From: Platycnemis pennipes
Taxonomy: Eukaryota; Arthropoda; Insecta; Odonata; Platycnemididae
Assembly: GCA_933228895.1 (NCBI GenBank)
Contig: OW121854.1
Location: 134,955,926-135,019,925, forward strand
Direction: 5' to 3'
Length of the DNA stretch: 64,000 bases
In this document: positions 35,344 through 47,160 of the stretch, piece after piece
Layout of the letters: every line of letters starts with the position of its first letter
Position numbering within the stretch: position 1 is the first letter of the stretch
Translations under genes and position numbers: made by a program
Notes under the pieces: model-generated
Seen by the model: only the letters and a program-made list of their open reading frames with translations
What the model was told of the DNA's origin: nothing
Databases searched by the model: none

Positions 35344-35784
35344 AGCTAGGGAGAGTGAGTCAGATAATGTAAATAGTATTTCTGTACGGCATTTAATAAA
35401 ATATAATGCTATGAAATAAAAATACGAGTATTCGTCTTAGGTAAGTTTTGTCTTGAAAATGTTAGCACATCATTTGCCAAAAATGTGTGATCTTCTCTTG
35501 GGTTGCTTGCATGAATTCACTGTGATAAACTGTTGCATGTTACTGTGATAACTGTACTATGATAAATAATGGGTTATTTTCATCTGGAAAATGATATATT
35601 GCTTCAATGAATGATCGTAATGATAATCAATGAATGATTCTCTCGCGTCGCGAAGACTTTTCGTGAAGGTTTAGGCAATGCAATTAGTTTACATATTCCT
35701 CTCTCTTTTTCACATGTTATTAATAAAATATGTGGTATATTTATTGAGTGGTCATGTTGAAAATAAACCTTCTTTTACTTACAG

Positions 35785-35853
35785 GTAAGCCGCTGAAGAG
35801 TCGATGATTATTGGTGTGTTCTTCTCGTTGAGAAACAATTTTACGCCCAAATG
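35785..35853 (+). other. Candidate non-coding exon ending in ATG
   Basis: A 69-base stretch is bounded by a pyrimidine-rich acceptor (ttcttttacttacag) and a strong donor (ATG followed by gtgagtg). All three frames contain stops (TGA, TAA, TGA), so it would be a 5' UTR exon whose last three bases supply the start codon at the junction, an arrangement known from some arthropod genes. No coding exon that could follow it is recognised downstream. Confidence 0.2.
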
Positions 35854-37202
35854 GTGAGTGTTGGCTTTCGTATTTTGATTTTTGTCTACGGAATTACTTC
35901 GTAGCCTAGTCCTGGGTGAATGGAAGCCCGGGGATAAGAAGGTAAATTGGCAACAGACGTATAATGCACTTATGCAGAAACGGGCATGTTCTGTATTTTG
36001 TGCATAACTTTTTCTTCGCTGTCATTCTCGACTGAATCATTATGCTAAAACACAGTATTGATCGTATAAAAATAGCTAAGAAAGCAACTCTATTTCCAAT
36101 GGTTACGATGTCAGAAATTTGGTTAGTACTTAGGAGGGATATTTCTTGGCCATTAAAAGATTTTAAAGTAAAGGGAATCGGAGCTGAACGTAAAAGGAAA
36201 AGGCTCCGAAGAGTAAACAGCTATATAACTTGGGCAACGTGTTGGATGAATTTTACGTAATAGTAGAAATATATTATCTAAATAGGCATATTGTAAACGC
36301 ATGTATCTGAACACTAAAACCATTATTTTAAATTTTGAAAAAATGTACTGCCGAAGGTTTTAATTTGGAGCGTGACACTGTTTGGTTCTAAGATCTGAAC
36401 CGCTTGAGTAGAGATTTAGTGTCCATTGGAGGTATTAAGAGGAGTGGATTTGGATAAGGATGGAGATAGTGTGATGATATGTAAGGTAAACAAAGAAAGT
36501 GATTGGAATTGGGAGGAGAAGGAATTTGCTGGAGGAATTGGGAAGGCTGAGTAGGTGAGTGTAGCGCCCTAATTTTCTAAGTCGTTGAAGAGAGGCTGAA
36601 TTCGTGAGGAACAGAATGGGAGTCACCTAGGGCGAGGAGCCGTGAAAAGCTCTGTATGTGGTGTTTTAAATATTTCAGTAAATTACCGCAAACGGTTAAA
36701 AAACAGATTGTTTTTATGGAATGCTGAGAGCGGAACCTCGACTTCATTTGGCAACACTGTGACTGGATTCTCCCTGTCGCACGTCCCGGATTTCTCTCCC
36801 CCTCCCGGATCGAAGCGTGCACTTACCAATTGTTCCGAGAACTTCCGGGCATCCAACCCCCGCTGTCTATTTGGAAGGATCATGCTGGCGAGAGGCATGA
36901 AACGAGAGAGAGGGTGAGCTAGATGAGGGAGGGGGAGACGCGGAGGGCAAGAGAGGCGGGTACTCTTGGAAAAGACGACTTCACTCTCAGACCATTCGTC
37001 CTCGAAGACAATAGTATGGCCGTACGATACACAGTTATCGTCACCAACCCTTTGTATCGATTTGGAACATCGAATCAAACTTGCTGGAACATCGAATCAA
37101 ACGAGCTGGACACAAAATATCGACTTGAGTTAACGACGATATATCAACTCGATTTAGCGATGAAATATCCACTTCTCCGAGTACTTCTGTTTCGTACTAA
37201 CA
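35854..37202. other. No supportable gene
   Basis: The open frames at 36577-37246 overlap on both strands and are rich in residues expected from composition. A GC-rich purine stretch lies at 36890-36960. Nothing is recognised before the LINE tail at 37203. Confidence 0.5.
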
Positions 37203-37960
37203 ATATCTACATCTACATCTACATAATACCCTGCAAGCCACCATAAAGGTGTGTGGCAGGGGGTGAATTTTCACCAAACATGCACTACATGTCATTCATA
37301 AAAAAGGTTTAGTATTTATATACTGATCTAAACTACACTATTTAAAAAAAGATAAAAATAGCAAAGCAAACATGCAAAAACATGCTGTTAGTGGGGTTAC
37401 TTCAAGTCCTTATACCAACATACAGCTACCAATGTTATCCATTGCTACACTCGTACTGGATATATTTACCGTTATTCATATCCCTAATAATACGAGGAAA
37501 AAAGGACATTTTGAATCTGTCAGTTCGGCAATCAATTTCTCTAATTTTGTGATTATGGTCCAGTCTACCATATAAGTTGGGGTTCACAAAATATTTTTAA
37601 CACCATCACTGAAAATATGATCTTGCAATTTGTTTAAGAGATTAAGTCTAATTTAAACCTGCCAGCTGACAATGATTCCCGATTTAATTTATTTAATAGA
37701 CTGGTTACGCTAATAAGGTTATCGAACCGTCCCTTTACAAATCTTACAGATGTTCGCTGCACACGTTATAAGTATCCGTTTAGGCCGATTTCGTAGGGAT
37801 CCCATACACTGGCAGCATGTTCCAAATGATTTTTTAAAATTAAACTTGTCTTTATTGATCTGCGAATTTAAGACTGTGTAGTCCTCTCTTATAATTAGCA
37901 GATTACACGAACACTTACACCCATGCCCCGGACTGTAAAAATCCTCCCCGGAACGACAGG
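37203..37960 (-). mobile_element. CR1-like LINE, 3' part with RT remnant
   Basis: Minus-sense copy. The tail is on the plus strand as atctacatctacatctac (37204-37221), followed by the family 3' UTR (ataccctgcaagccaccata). Farther in, the minus strand gives, with frameshifts, TKLEKLIAELTDSKCPFF, VQRTSVRFVKGRFD and HLEHAASVWDP. These are the same landmarks as in the copy at 53829. The copy is older than those at 5658 and 53716. Confidence 0.82.
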
Positions 37961-39195
37961 AGAGGGATTTACCCCGCCACCACTGGGGCCTGAATTTACT
38001 CATAGTTTAATAAATGACTATAATAAATAAATAATAAATAAATAAATTTTTAATAAATAAATTTTTAATAAATAAATTTAAATAAATTTTTTCGCATGGC
38101 AATTTATGTTAATAAATGACGTTCACCCACACCATATGTTAATATTAACCCTATCCAGTTGCAGTTAATGTACTAATTATGTGGGTGTTGATAATAGGTT
38201 AGTGCATGACAAATGTACCTCGTTGATAGAAATGGGCGCGATATATTGTTCTTTAAAATGTTTCCATCTAGTTCGAAATCGAAGAAGTATCAACCTGGCG
38301 TCCTAGCATCGCCCGGCCCGAGCAACAGGATTCAAATCACGAAACGGTTGCGTGCCACTACGCGGGCGGTGGAGATGAGAAGTGAGGGGGTGGGGCGGGA
38401 AGAAGGGATTATAGACTGTTTGTGGTGGTGGGGAGCTGTAGCGTGACAGGAAGGGGGGAGGACGAGAGTCGAAAGACCGTTCCGTGATGAGTGACGTCCG
38501 CGTGTCGTAAAAAGTTCCATTTTCCCCTTTCCCTCTGTAGTTGGCCTCGAGGGTGGGACGCAATGGACGAAGGGTGATGGATTTTCCCCGTTCCCTCCAC
38601 GGATCATCGCTATGCTTTTACGGGCCGTGAGTCGTCGGTCTGCGGAGAAATCGAGCGAAGTGTGAATTGCTTTCCCCGAGAAAAAAGTGCTGTAACTCGA
38701 CCGGTATCGTTTCCTTTCAATTCACTTTCCTCTAAATATTTACCCGCAAACTTGCTTGCAATCCATATATACCTTCCAGTTGCCTCTCGAATGAGGGTAG
38801 TACAGCTTTCTTTGATAATGCGGATTTAAATGCTAAATTTTCTATGCATTAATGTACCGCAATAGTTGATAATAGTTCAAGTTTTTCCAAACTTGACAGC
38901 GTCGTTTTAAGTTTCTACATATCACACTAGGAAAAATTGTAAGCTGTAGCCACAATGAAAATATCCGGGTTATAAATATCCGTGTCTATGTCATACGCTT
39001 GATTTCGGTCCGAGAAAATGAACTTCTTTGGTGAAATTCCATTTTATATATTAGAGCCTGTAAATATTGACCTACCTTCGTGAAGAATATAAGTTATTAT
39101 TCTTTTGAACGTTGAAATATGTCCTATGCATGTGGTGTTGAGGAGTTTTCATTCCTAAAAATCCGTCATATTAGTGAGGTATTGGTGGACCACAT
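37961..39195. other. No gene; AT-rich (AATA)n stretch at 38022-38092
   Basis: It begins with a 70-base aataaata-type low-complexity tract. A GC-rich patch at 38280-38660 is open in several frames on both strands, which I read as composition. No element is recognised. Confidence 0.5.
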
Positions 39196-39257
39196 GAATT
39201 TTTCGGGGAACAAGGAAGGTTGGAGTAAAGCGAGGCGCCAACATTAGCCTACTTTGA
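39196..39257 (-). mobile_element. SINE-A, left half of interrupted copy
   Basis: The plus strand ggaacaaggaaggttggagt, then aggcgccaacattagcctac matches the SINE-A body segment just inside its 3' end. The copy breaks at 39257 where a LINE tail has inserted and resumes at 39661. Confidence 0.6.
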
Positions 39258-39660
39258 GTAGAAGGTAGTGTTAATAATATTTTGCGGACCCCAACTTACT
39301 ATGGTAGACTGGACCATAATCGCAAAATTAGAGAAATAGATTGCCGAACTGACAGATTCAAAATGTCCTTTTTTCCTCGTACTATTAGGGATATGAATAA
39401 CGGTAAATATATCCAGTACGAGTGTAGCAATGGATAACATTGGAAGCTGCGTGTTGGTATAAGGACTTATAGCTAACCCGACTAACGGCCTGTTTTTGCA
39501 TGTATGTTTTGCTATTTTTATCTTTTTTAAATAGCGTAGTTTTGAACAGTACCTATACAAGTACTAATCCTGTTTTTATGCATGATATGTAGTGCATGTT
39601 TGGTGAGAGTTCCCCCCCTGCCACACTTGCAGGGTATTGTGTGGATGTAGATGTAGAAGG
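39258..39660 (+). mobile_element. CR1-like LINE 3' end nested in a SINE, 8-bp duplication
   Basis: The direct repeat gtagaagg occurs at 39258-39265 and 39653-39660. Between them lies a plus-sense copy of the TAGATG-tail LINE with the RT C-terminal remnant (KIREIDCRTDRFKMSFF at about 39323-39373), the 3' UTR and a short gtggatgtagatgtag tail. It splits a SINE-A copy whose halves flank it. The repeat overlaps the tail sequence, so its exact length is uncertain. Confidence 0.78.
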
Positions 39661-39825
39661 ATCTTAGGGATCCTCGCTTTAATGTCCCTTCCGGCGGACG
39701 GAGTTTTGAACTTAAAATGCCATCCACCCATCAGTTCTCCCGTACTCTTCCCCTACAATTCAAGTTACTTTTCACTGGTAAATCTTAGCCACTATCTGTA
39801 TTCGAACCGGGACATTCGAGTTGGA
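39661..39825 (-). mobile_element. SINE-A, right half of interrupted copy
   Basis: It resumes with gtcccttccggcggacggag and aacttaaaatgccatccacc, corresponding to the cgacggacgg block of the full SINE. It then carries a worn head with ttcgaaccgggaca as a degraded box B near 39805. Confidence 0.65.
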
Positions 39826-42594
39826 AATAGGGTTTTCAGTTTCAGAAGAAATGATTTTTTACAATTGACATCTAGCGTGACGTTCTCGGTGTTGCCAGAA
39901 CAGCAATATTTGGCTAGAATCAATGTTTCCTTTGGCTTGATTTTGCTTCACGTATCATTGGGTCTGACGCCCACTGATAACACGCTCATTATGATGAATG
40001 ATCGGGTATTTTCCCGGCGCATAATGCTGGTGAAGTCTTCACGGGTTCTCCACCGGGTCAGGTAAACGGCTAATGCCGACCTTTGGATTGTTGCCGACTC
40101 TCATTGTATTTCATAAAGCTGTGAAGAAAATGTTACTGAGGTAAGCGTTTGTTCCTTGGCGGAGCTGCGATGCCATAGTCTGCGGTAGAAAATGAGGGAA
40201 GGCCAACCCCGTGGTGAGCGCACACTGCGTGTAATATACCGTTTCTAAATGGATGCGCAGTCTGCAGTGACGACGAATGGGAAGCAAGAAAATATGGCTC
40301 TAAAGAATTCGTGCGATATGTGCGGCTTGGCAATGATAATGAATTACAAGCCGATAGAGTAGATACTTCTCCAGTAGGGGTTGATTTTACATGTAAAGTA
40401 TTGAGTTTCATGGATTGTCGATAGTTATTTAGCTGAAATGAACACGGTTTCCGCAAACATAGATATTCTGTGACACCTTGGTAATACCTTTTTTAAAAAA
40501 ATAACAGCTTGCCATGATTCATTCGGCTATCGGCGTATTCTTTTTTTCCGCTGTAGAACGAAGCAGAACGATTCCAACTCGGTCGTAGTAGTCTTTTTTA
40601 GGTGTTCTGTGTTGAGATTCTTTATATTTTTGGGGTTGTGGGTGGGATACTTTTGGGTTTGTGCTCAAGTAAAATTTGTTTGGGATCACGTTTTGAATCG
40701 ATAGGGACAGTGTTTTGCGTGTAATCCTCCGAGGAAGGTTTCCTCGTGAATGTGGGTGAAATAATGCAATCATTCTTCGTTTGTTGTTTGCTCGGCGATT
40801 AAAATGTGCGCTTTCTCCGGAAAGCAAACAAGGAATCCGTTCCCTTCGTGGATTTCATTCCCCCGTCAAATTTTCTTGCCCCGAGTCTTCTCTAATGAGC
40901 TATTTTAACGAGACTTTCCGCGCGAAGCACCCTGGGCGTCATGAATTTAGTCCAATTTATTTGATTCAGAGGGTGGCCTTCTTTCCTTTAATTTCACTTA
41001 TTCGTTTCCGCTTGTTTCTGCGAGGGAACCGCCTAATCTCTCGCGAATTCGTTTCGCAGTTTTAGTCTGCAAGAAGAACGGGAAATGCCTCTGATTACAC
41101 CTTTAGTGTTGGTTAGGAATCCAGGTTAGCCAGTTGTATGGGCCAGTCTCATGCATACCTTTTGAAGGGAAAAATCATTTCTCAGGCAGCATTTTAGGCA
41201 CTTCAACAAGAACTGAATTTCCTTTAAGTTTGTTACGCAATTGGAAGAACGTAAGCACATATCCTTCTCTGGGTCATGGAATGTACGTCAAAAGAAGAGG
41301 GTTCTTATTTTCTCATTTCAGTGCTTCTTGAGGGTCCGGTTCCAAAACCCTTTGGCTCTTTTTTCCTGAAGAATCTTTTACTCTTCAGAATACTATTAGC
41401 TGAAAGGGTCATCCTCTTGTATAGTGGTTCTAAATTTCATTTCCAAATATATTTCCATTACCAAACATCGATAAATTTGTCTTCACAAATGTATTGTGTA
41501 TCTATGAATGATTCCAGGTGATTTAAGATAGAACCGGGTTCGGGCCGGGTTTAGAGCGAATATATTGGTCTATATGTATATTGCCTGGATTGGTCTCGAA
41601 TTCGGGTATCAATGGGGCGGATCTGGCCTGTAGCTGGAAATTTCGTGCCGTGCAGATCTCAAACCAATGTACTCGTGTAAATTTGATCGCAATATCTCTG
41701 CAAAATGTTTAATTCCTTTTGAGTGTCTCAGGTACAGACTGACCCCCATCTTATTACGAATAAAATTTAAAAAATCTTAGATTTTAGACCCCAAAAATTT
41801 ATTATTCATTTGTAGTTCGACCTGCAATTTTCCGTCAAAAACTTTGATCTCCATTAAAGTTAGCCCCTAGCTGTTGGATTAGGTACTGTACTTTTAGATG
41901 GGAGTCCCATTTTTAGGAAGAGAAAAGGAATTGCTCAACTTAACGGCAGCCCGTCCCACCGACTTAAAAGAATAGAAAAGTTGGGACATTCTCCGTTGAA
42001 AGCCCTCTCTGAATGTCGCGCTGTTTTCAAAGCCACATTGGCGAATCACGCCAACTCGTTGTAATTGCCTGATGCTAAACGCCTTTCGGCGAGTAGTTCT
42101 TTATCGTCTGCATAAACAGGTGTGCAGACGCCTGTACGCTAACATTCGCCCCCTCGTACGTTAATTTTGGAGATACAAGAGAGTTTGCTACGCATTGTTA
42201 TACATAATTTATTCTGAATTTTTTTTTCTATTTTGAATTAAAAGAAAAGTGGTCAGGTTGGGGTGATGAATGAAAAAAGATTCACCGGAAACCTATTTCG
42301 CGTTAAATGAGAGCGCGGCTTGTACCAGGAGGAGAACTTGGAGTGAAAGGAGACCCCCATTAATATTTGATCTGAATGCACTCTTCCTTGGTAAACAATG
42401 AACTTAATTCTGAAAGGGACGTGTACTTTGTGTGCATACGTGGGATATCCTCGACTCTTTAGGCTCAGGGTAAGCTAGTTTTTATAACCAGGGACTGCCA
42501 TTGAATACAGTTATTCTCTAATTAGTATCTGTTTTTCACATTTATAACAAAGTTAAAAGTAATCTGTCTCAAATCTAACTAAAAGATGTGTTCC
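39826..42594. other. No supportable gene
   Basis: Mixed AT-rich sequence. The frames at 40133-41521 match nothing I know. No repeat family of this window recurs here. Confidence 0.5.
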
Positions 42595-42862
42595 ACCCGA
42601 TGGTTGGTTTTTGATAGGTGAGGGTAAAGCTCACCCCGTACTAAACCATTGGCTTGTGAAATTCACACATTCAGGGTGGGGGGGCCTTTTCCTGGGGTCC
42701 CTGGGCGACTTGCGATTTCGTACGAAGTTCTGACTCGAAGTAAATTGAACGGCGAGGATTTTAGGTGGTTGTGTCCAGAAAACTTCTTCCTCGGGATCTG
42801 AACCCGGGACCCTCCGGTCATCAGCTAAGGGCTCTACCCACTAGGCTACCACGACCCCCATG
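42595..42862 (-). mobile_element. SINE-B copy, tRNA-derived
   Basis: The minus-strand head reads GGTCGTGGTAGCCTAGTGGG (box A TAGCCTAGTGG), then 30-odd bases on GGGTTCAGATCCC (worn box B), and folds as a tRNA-like cloverleaf outline. The body continues leftward with ccagaaaacttcttcc and gaagttctgactcgaagtaa. A second copy with the same head and body is at 51368-51540. The head differs from that of SINE-A, so this is a separate SINE family. It is not counted as a functional tRNA gene because the acceptor stem does not close and a non-tRNA body follows. Confidence 0.78.
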
Positions 42863-42924
42863 AACTCTGACTTTGAAACTCTGAAACTGATGAACTTTCT
42901 AAATTATGTGTAAGCTTGTGGTGT

Positions 42925-43455
42925 GTGTTCATCTAGAGAATGCCCTGAAAGCCACCAGTGAACCTTAACCATATATGCTCTACCTATCGTGCCTAAAGAG
43001 GATTATTAGTTACATTTTAATCGAACTATAGCAATTGAAATAAGATTTGAAGAGCGTAGAATGCAGAATGCATGCTACGCAAGTTCTGTACGTTGGGTTT
43101 GCTAAAATTCTTTATATAGACATGCAACTTTCTAGGCTACCTGTTGTTAAACTATTGTTTATTTATTTTTTATCATAATCACGGGTATTCATATCCCTAT
43201 GCTAAGATATTTAATTTTAAATTTTTGTATCGATTTTATCAATAAAGAACAACAATAAACCAAGTTGTTGATCGGCTGTCATGTACTAGAAAGGACGTCA
43301 ATTGAAGTAGCTGCCTTTTAATTAATTCTTCCAAGACAGAAAGTAAGGTTTAATTAATCAATACCCTAATAGCAATAGCACGAGGGAGGACATATGTTAA
43401 ATCTGTCGGTTTGGCAATCATTTTCCCTAATTGCACCTTCCCTTCATGGCATAAT
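42925..43455 (-). mobile_element. Old CR1-like LINE copy, gapped
   Basis: The plus strand has diverged 3' UTR motifs (agaatgccctgaaagccacc), the aaagaggattattagttaca block, the gggtattcatatccctatg block and aaatctgtcggtttggcaat, in the same order as in the copies at 22597 and 37203. A stretch of about 150 bases between 43200 and 43370 has no counterpart. The tail is lost. Confidence 0.6.
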
Positions 43456-43734
43456 GTTCATTCATACGTGTTGCATATGATTTTTTACATGAAATTCGGG
43501 CGATGTGTTTATGATATTGATCGACAATTTTAACACGTGAATTAAGGCTTTCTCTGCAACGGTCGCGTCCTTATCTTATCTACGCCCGTTCAAAATCGAA
43601 AATCCTTCTTCTCTTTAGGCCCTTTTTAAAATATCGCTTGAATTCTCATCTCCAATGGTTTCCTAACGACCCCATACTCCGTGTGCGTGTGGGGTATGTT
43701 TTTAGCTAAAGGAATTTTTCTTTGCTCGTGTAAA

Positions 43735-43758
43735 ATCATCATCATCATCATCATCATC
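43735..43758. repeat. (ATC)8 microsatellite, LINE tail
   Basis: Eight perfect atc units, equal to (GAT)n at the 3' end of the RTE in minus-strand sense. The first units overlap the target duplication. Confidence 0.95.
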
Positions 43759-43772
43759 AAGGGTCAACAATC

Positions 43773-46700
43773 CTAGGATTGGTTTGACGCAGCCCTCCAC
43801 TCGATTCTTCTATCGGCCAACCTCTTCATACCAACGTAGTTCCTCTCTTTCACGTCCTTTACGACCTGCTCCATGTAACTCATACGAGGCCTGCCTCTTC
43901 CATTTTTCCCGTTCACTTTTCCCTCAACGATTGTCTTCATCAGGCCATCGTGTCTTAAGATATGGCCGATTAGGTTGTCGCGTCTTCTTTTTATAGTTAT
44001 CAGTAGACTTCTCTTTTCTCCCACTCTTCTTAGAACTTCTTCATTTGTCACTCGGTCGATCCATTTTATCCTCATCATTCGTCAATAGCACCATATTTCG
44101 AATGCTTCCACCCTTTTCTTCTCCGCTGCTGTCATCGTCCATGCCTCACTGCCGTAAAGAACAATGCTCCAGATGTATGTTATGATGAATTGCTTCCTTA
44201 CTTCCAAGCTTGTATTTCCAGTTGTTAGTAGATTCTTCTTTTGATAGAATGCCCTCTTTGCCTGGGCTATTCTACTCACTATTTCTTTCTTGCTTCGTCC
44301 ATCGTTGGTTACTCTGCTTCCCAGGTAACAGAACTCTATCACCTCTTCCAGTTTCTGTTTTCCTAGTTTAACGTTGGTTTTGGCCTCTTCTCTTCTGCTG
44401 CACACCAATATCTTAGTTTTCTTCTTATTGATCTTCAGCTGATGTCTGGTCATTGTCCTTTCCATGGTTTTTAGCATCTTATTCAGCTCCTTCTCTGTCT
44501 CTGCTATGAGAGCTATGTCATCAGCGAATCGTATCATGCTGATTGTTTCTCCGTGGATGTTCACTCCAGAACACTTCTCCTTGACTTCATTGATGGCTCT
44601 CTCAATGTAAACATTAAAAATTACGGGAGACAGTGCACAGCCTTGTCTCACTCCTTTCCTTATTCTCGCTTCTTCACAGCTGGGTCCAGATTTAATCACA
44701 GCTACTTGGTTTTTATACAAACTGTGGATAATACTTCGATCATTGTAGGAAACTCCAATTCCTTTCAGAATATCAAGCATTGAATTCCAGTCCACGTTGT
44801 CGAAAGCCTTCTCTAAATCCACAAATGCAATGAAGGTCGGTTTGTTCTTCTCCATTCTCTTCTCTAAAAGCAGCCTAAGGGCCAGTATTGCTTCTCTTGT
44901 ACCCTTACTTTTCCTGAATCCGAATTGATCTTCATCCAGGAACTCCTCTGCTTTTCGTTCTATTCTTCTGTAGATGATCCTTGTCAGTATCTTCGATGCA
45001 TGTGTCGTCAGGCTTATAGTCCTAAAATTTTCGCATTTCTCTGCTCTCTTCTTTTTGGGAATAGGAATGATGATGTTTTTCTCGAAGTCCCTGGGTATTT
45101 CTCCTGTTGAGTACATGTCGCAGATGACATTATAAAGTTGGGCCAATGTCCTCTCTCCCGCATTCCTTATCAGTTCTGCGGGTATATCATCAATTCCAGA
45201 AGCCTTATTCATCCGAAGGTCCCTTACTGCTGCGTCGAATTCCAATCTCAATATTGATGCTCCCATATCATCCTTCTCGACTTCACTTTCCTCTTCGATC
45301 ACTTTCGTGCTGAGGTCGTTCCCGTTGTATAACTCTTCGAGATATTCTTTCCATCTCTTCACTTTGTCTTCATTTTCAATCAAAAGTTCTCCATTCTTGT
45401 CCCTTATGGCATTGCATCTTTCGGTCCGTTCCTTGAAGTGGTTCCTCACTATCCTATAGGCAGCTTCCACCTTTCCAATGGTAAGGTTGTTTTGTACATC
45501 TTCGCACAGATTGTTCATCCACATTTCTCTAGCTTTCCTGGCTTTGCGACTTACTTCGTTCCTTATTCTTTTGTAGCAAAGCTGCCCTTCTTCAGTTTTC
45601 GAATTCTTGTAATTTCTTCTTTCTTCAATCAGCACTAAGACTTCTTCCGTGATCCATGGTTTCTTCTTAACAACTTTTCTTCTTCCAAGAACCTCTTTTG
45701 CGGCTTTTTGTAGTCCACATTTAATGTTTTCCCAACGCTCTTCTACTGGTTTCTCAGTCAGGTCCTCTCCTATGTTGTTTTCTACTGCTTTTTGAAATTC
45801 CAGCTGATTTTGAGTCTCCTTTAGTTTTTCTACTTGCCAAATGTTCTTTACTGTTTTCTTCAATTTCTTGAATTTTAGATGGCATTTCATCATCACTAAA
45901 TTATGGTCGCTGTCGATGTCTGCACCCGGGTAGCTTTTGCAGTCCTTCACCTGTATCCTGAACCTCTGCTTCACTAAAATGTAGTCTATTTGAAATCTTT
46001 CTCTGTCTCCTGGCATCTTCCATGTGTATTTTCTTCGGTTGTGATTTTTAAACAATGTGTTAGTAACCACTAACTTATGTTGTGCGCAGAACACCAGCAG
46101 TCTTTCTCCTCTTTCGTTTCGGTTTCCCAATCCATATTTTCCAGTTATTCTTCCATCTTGTCCTTCGCCGACGACAGCGTTCCAGTCTCCTAAAATAATT
46201 AGGTTTTCTTCTCCTCTTACCTGTTTTATTACTTCAGTGATATCTTCGTAGACGTCTTCCACTTCTTCATCTTCGTAGTCCGACGTAGGCATGTAAACTT
46301 GCACCACAATGGTATCTGTAGGCTTAGTTTCAATTTTAACCATTACAATCCTTTCATTGTATTGCAGGAAACTCTTCACACGCAGTCCCGCACTCTTCCT
46401 GAGCATTATGCCTACTCCAGCGTTACCATTCAGTGATCCAGTGTGAATAACTCTATAACTTCCACTCCAAAAGTCTCCTTCTTCGGGACATCACATTTCA
46501 CTGATTCCCAATACATCGAGGTCCATTCTCCGCATTTCCACCTTCAGGTTCTCCAGTCTTCCGTAGGTCCGAACTGATCGCACGTTCCACGTTCCTACCC
46601 TAAAATGAGTATCACACTTGACTGATGTACTCTCTCGGGTAGTCCCCGCCCGGAGATCCGAATGGGGGACTATTTTACCTCCGGAATATTTTACTCGAGA

Positions 46701-46952
46701 GGGTGCCATCACGTCTTGATAAGAAAAAAAGAGTGGAGTAGCTGTGACTCCTCGGGATAATAATGTGGTGGTTTCCTCTTGCCTTCCACATCGCAGTACT
46801 ACAGCCGTTAAAGTAAATGTTACCACGCCTGTAGTGAAATGAGTGTCGCTGTACCGACCACTGTGGTCTCCACCTTCACTCATGTGAAGAAGAGCTGCTG
46901 CCCTCTCCTCCGGGTGATGGGAAGCGTAATTGTTGGCGGCCTCCATCTCCAA
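43773..46952 (-). pseudogene. RTE endonuclease-reverse transcriptase, two nonsense codons
   Basis: One frame runs from the Met at 46952 (or the Met of MAPSRVKYSGG about 80 codons later, which I prefer as the start) to the stop at 43773. It is interrupted by TGA at 46491-46493 and TGA at 44082-44084. Endonuclease: VGTWNVRSVRTYGRLENL, LGISEM, LILGDWNAVVG and DIDSDHNLVMMK. RT: GFRKSKGTREAILALRLLL, FVDLEKAFDNVDW, GVRQGCALSPVIFNVYIE and MIRFADDIALIAE with the catalytic Asp pair. The C-terminal part reads GSEAWTMTAAEKKRVEAFE and then WIDRVTNEEVLRRVGEKR. The second stop is a CGA-to-TGA change, since the fragment at 6968 keeps CGA. The first replaces the Arg-Trp expected after ISEM. No frameshift is seen. 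Confidence 0.93.
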
Positions 46953-47160
46953 GTCACGGCATCTTCACAGGGGCCTACCTTACCCAAGGATGGACCAATA
47001 CGCCCTCGGAATGCCGTCGCTTTTTGTCCACGACTGCTTATTCGACGAGTAAACTCGCTTATCTCGCAGCTAACCTCTATATCTAGAGGTCGACCCACCA
47101 TCCGCAACTCAGTGGACGCACTCGGTGGCTTAAAGCTCAGCCGCGAGATGTAAAATCATC

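Larger units (their letters stand above)
43729..47160 (-). mobile_element. RTE-type LINE, near full length, 12-bp target duplication
   Basis: The direct repeat tgtaaaatcatc lies at 43729-43740 and 47149-47160 and frames about 3.4 kb, the usual size of an RTE element. In minus-strand sense it has a roughly 200-bp leader (to about 46950), one long ORF (endonuclease plus RT) and a very short 3' UTR ending in (GAT)n. Partial copies of the same family lie at 1690, 6968, 24852 and 59754. The intact flanking repeat and only two stops in about 1,060 codons mark it as one of the youngest insertions here. Confidence 0.93.

Noticed and set aside
39249..39560. 103-codon minus-strand open frame, also found at 22746 and 37372
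   Set aside because: It is the antisense of the C-terminal RT and 3' UTR part of the TAGATG-tail LINE. Its recurrence follows from the repeat, not from a gene.
42780..42860. tRNA gene on the minus strand
   Set aside because: The A and B boxes are tRNA-like, but the acceptor stem does not close, box B is worn, and the same head with the same non-tRNA body recurs at 51368-51540. It is a SINE head.
43735..43758. Repeat array such as CRISPR
   Set aside because: It is a plain (ATC)8 microsatellite forming the tail of the RTE. No spacer structure exists anywhere in the window.
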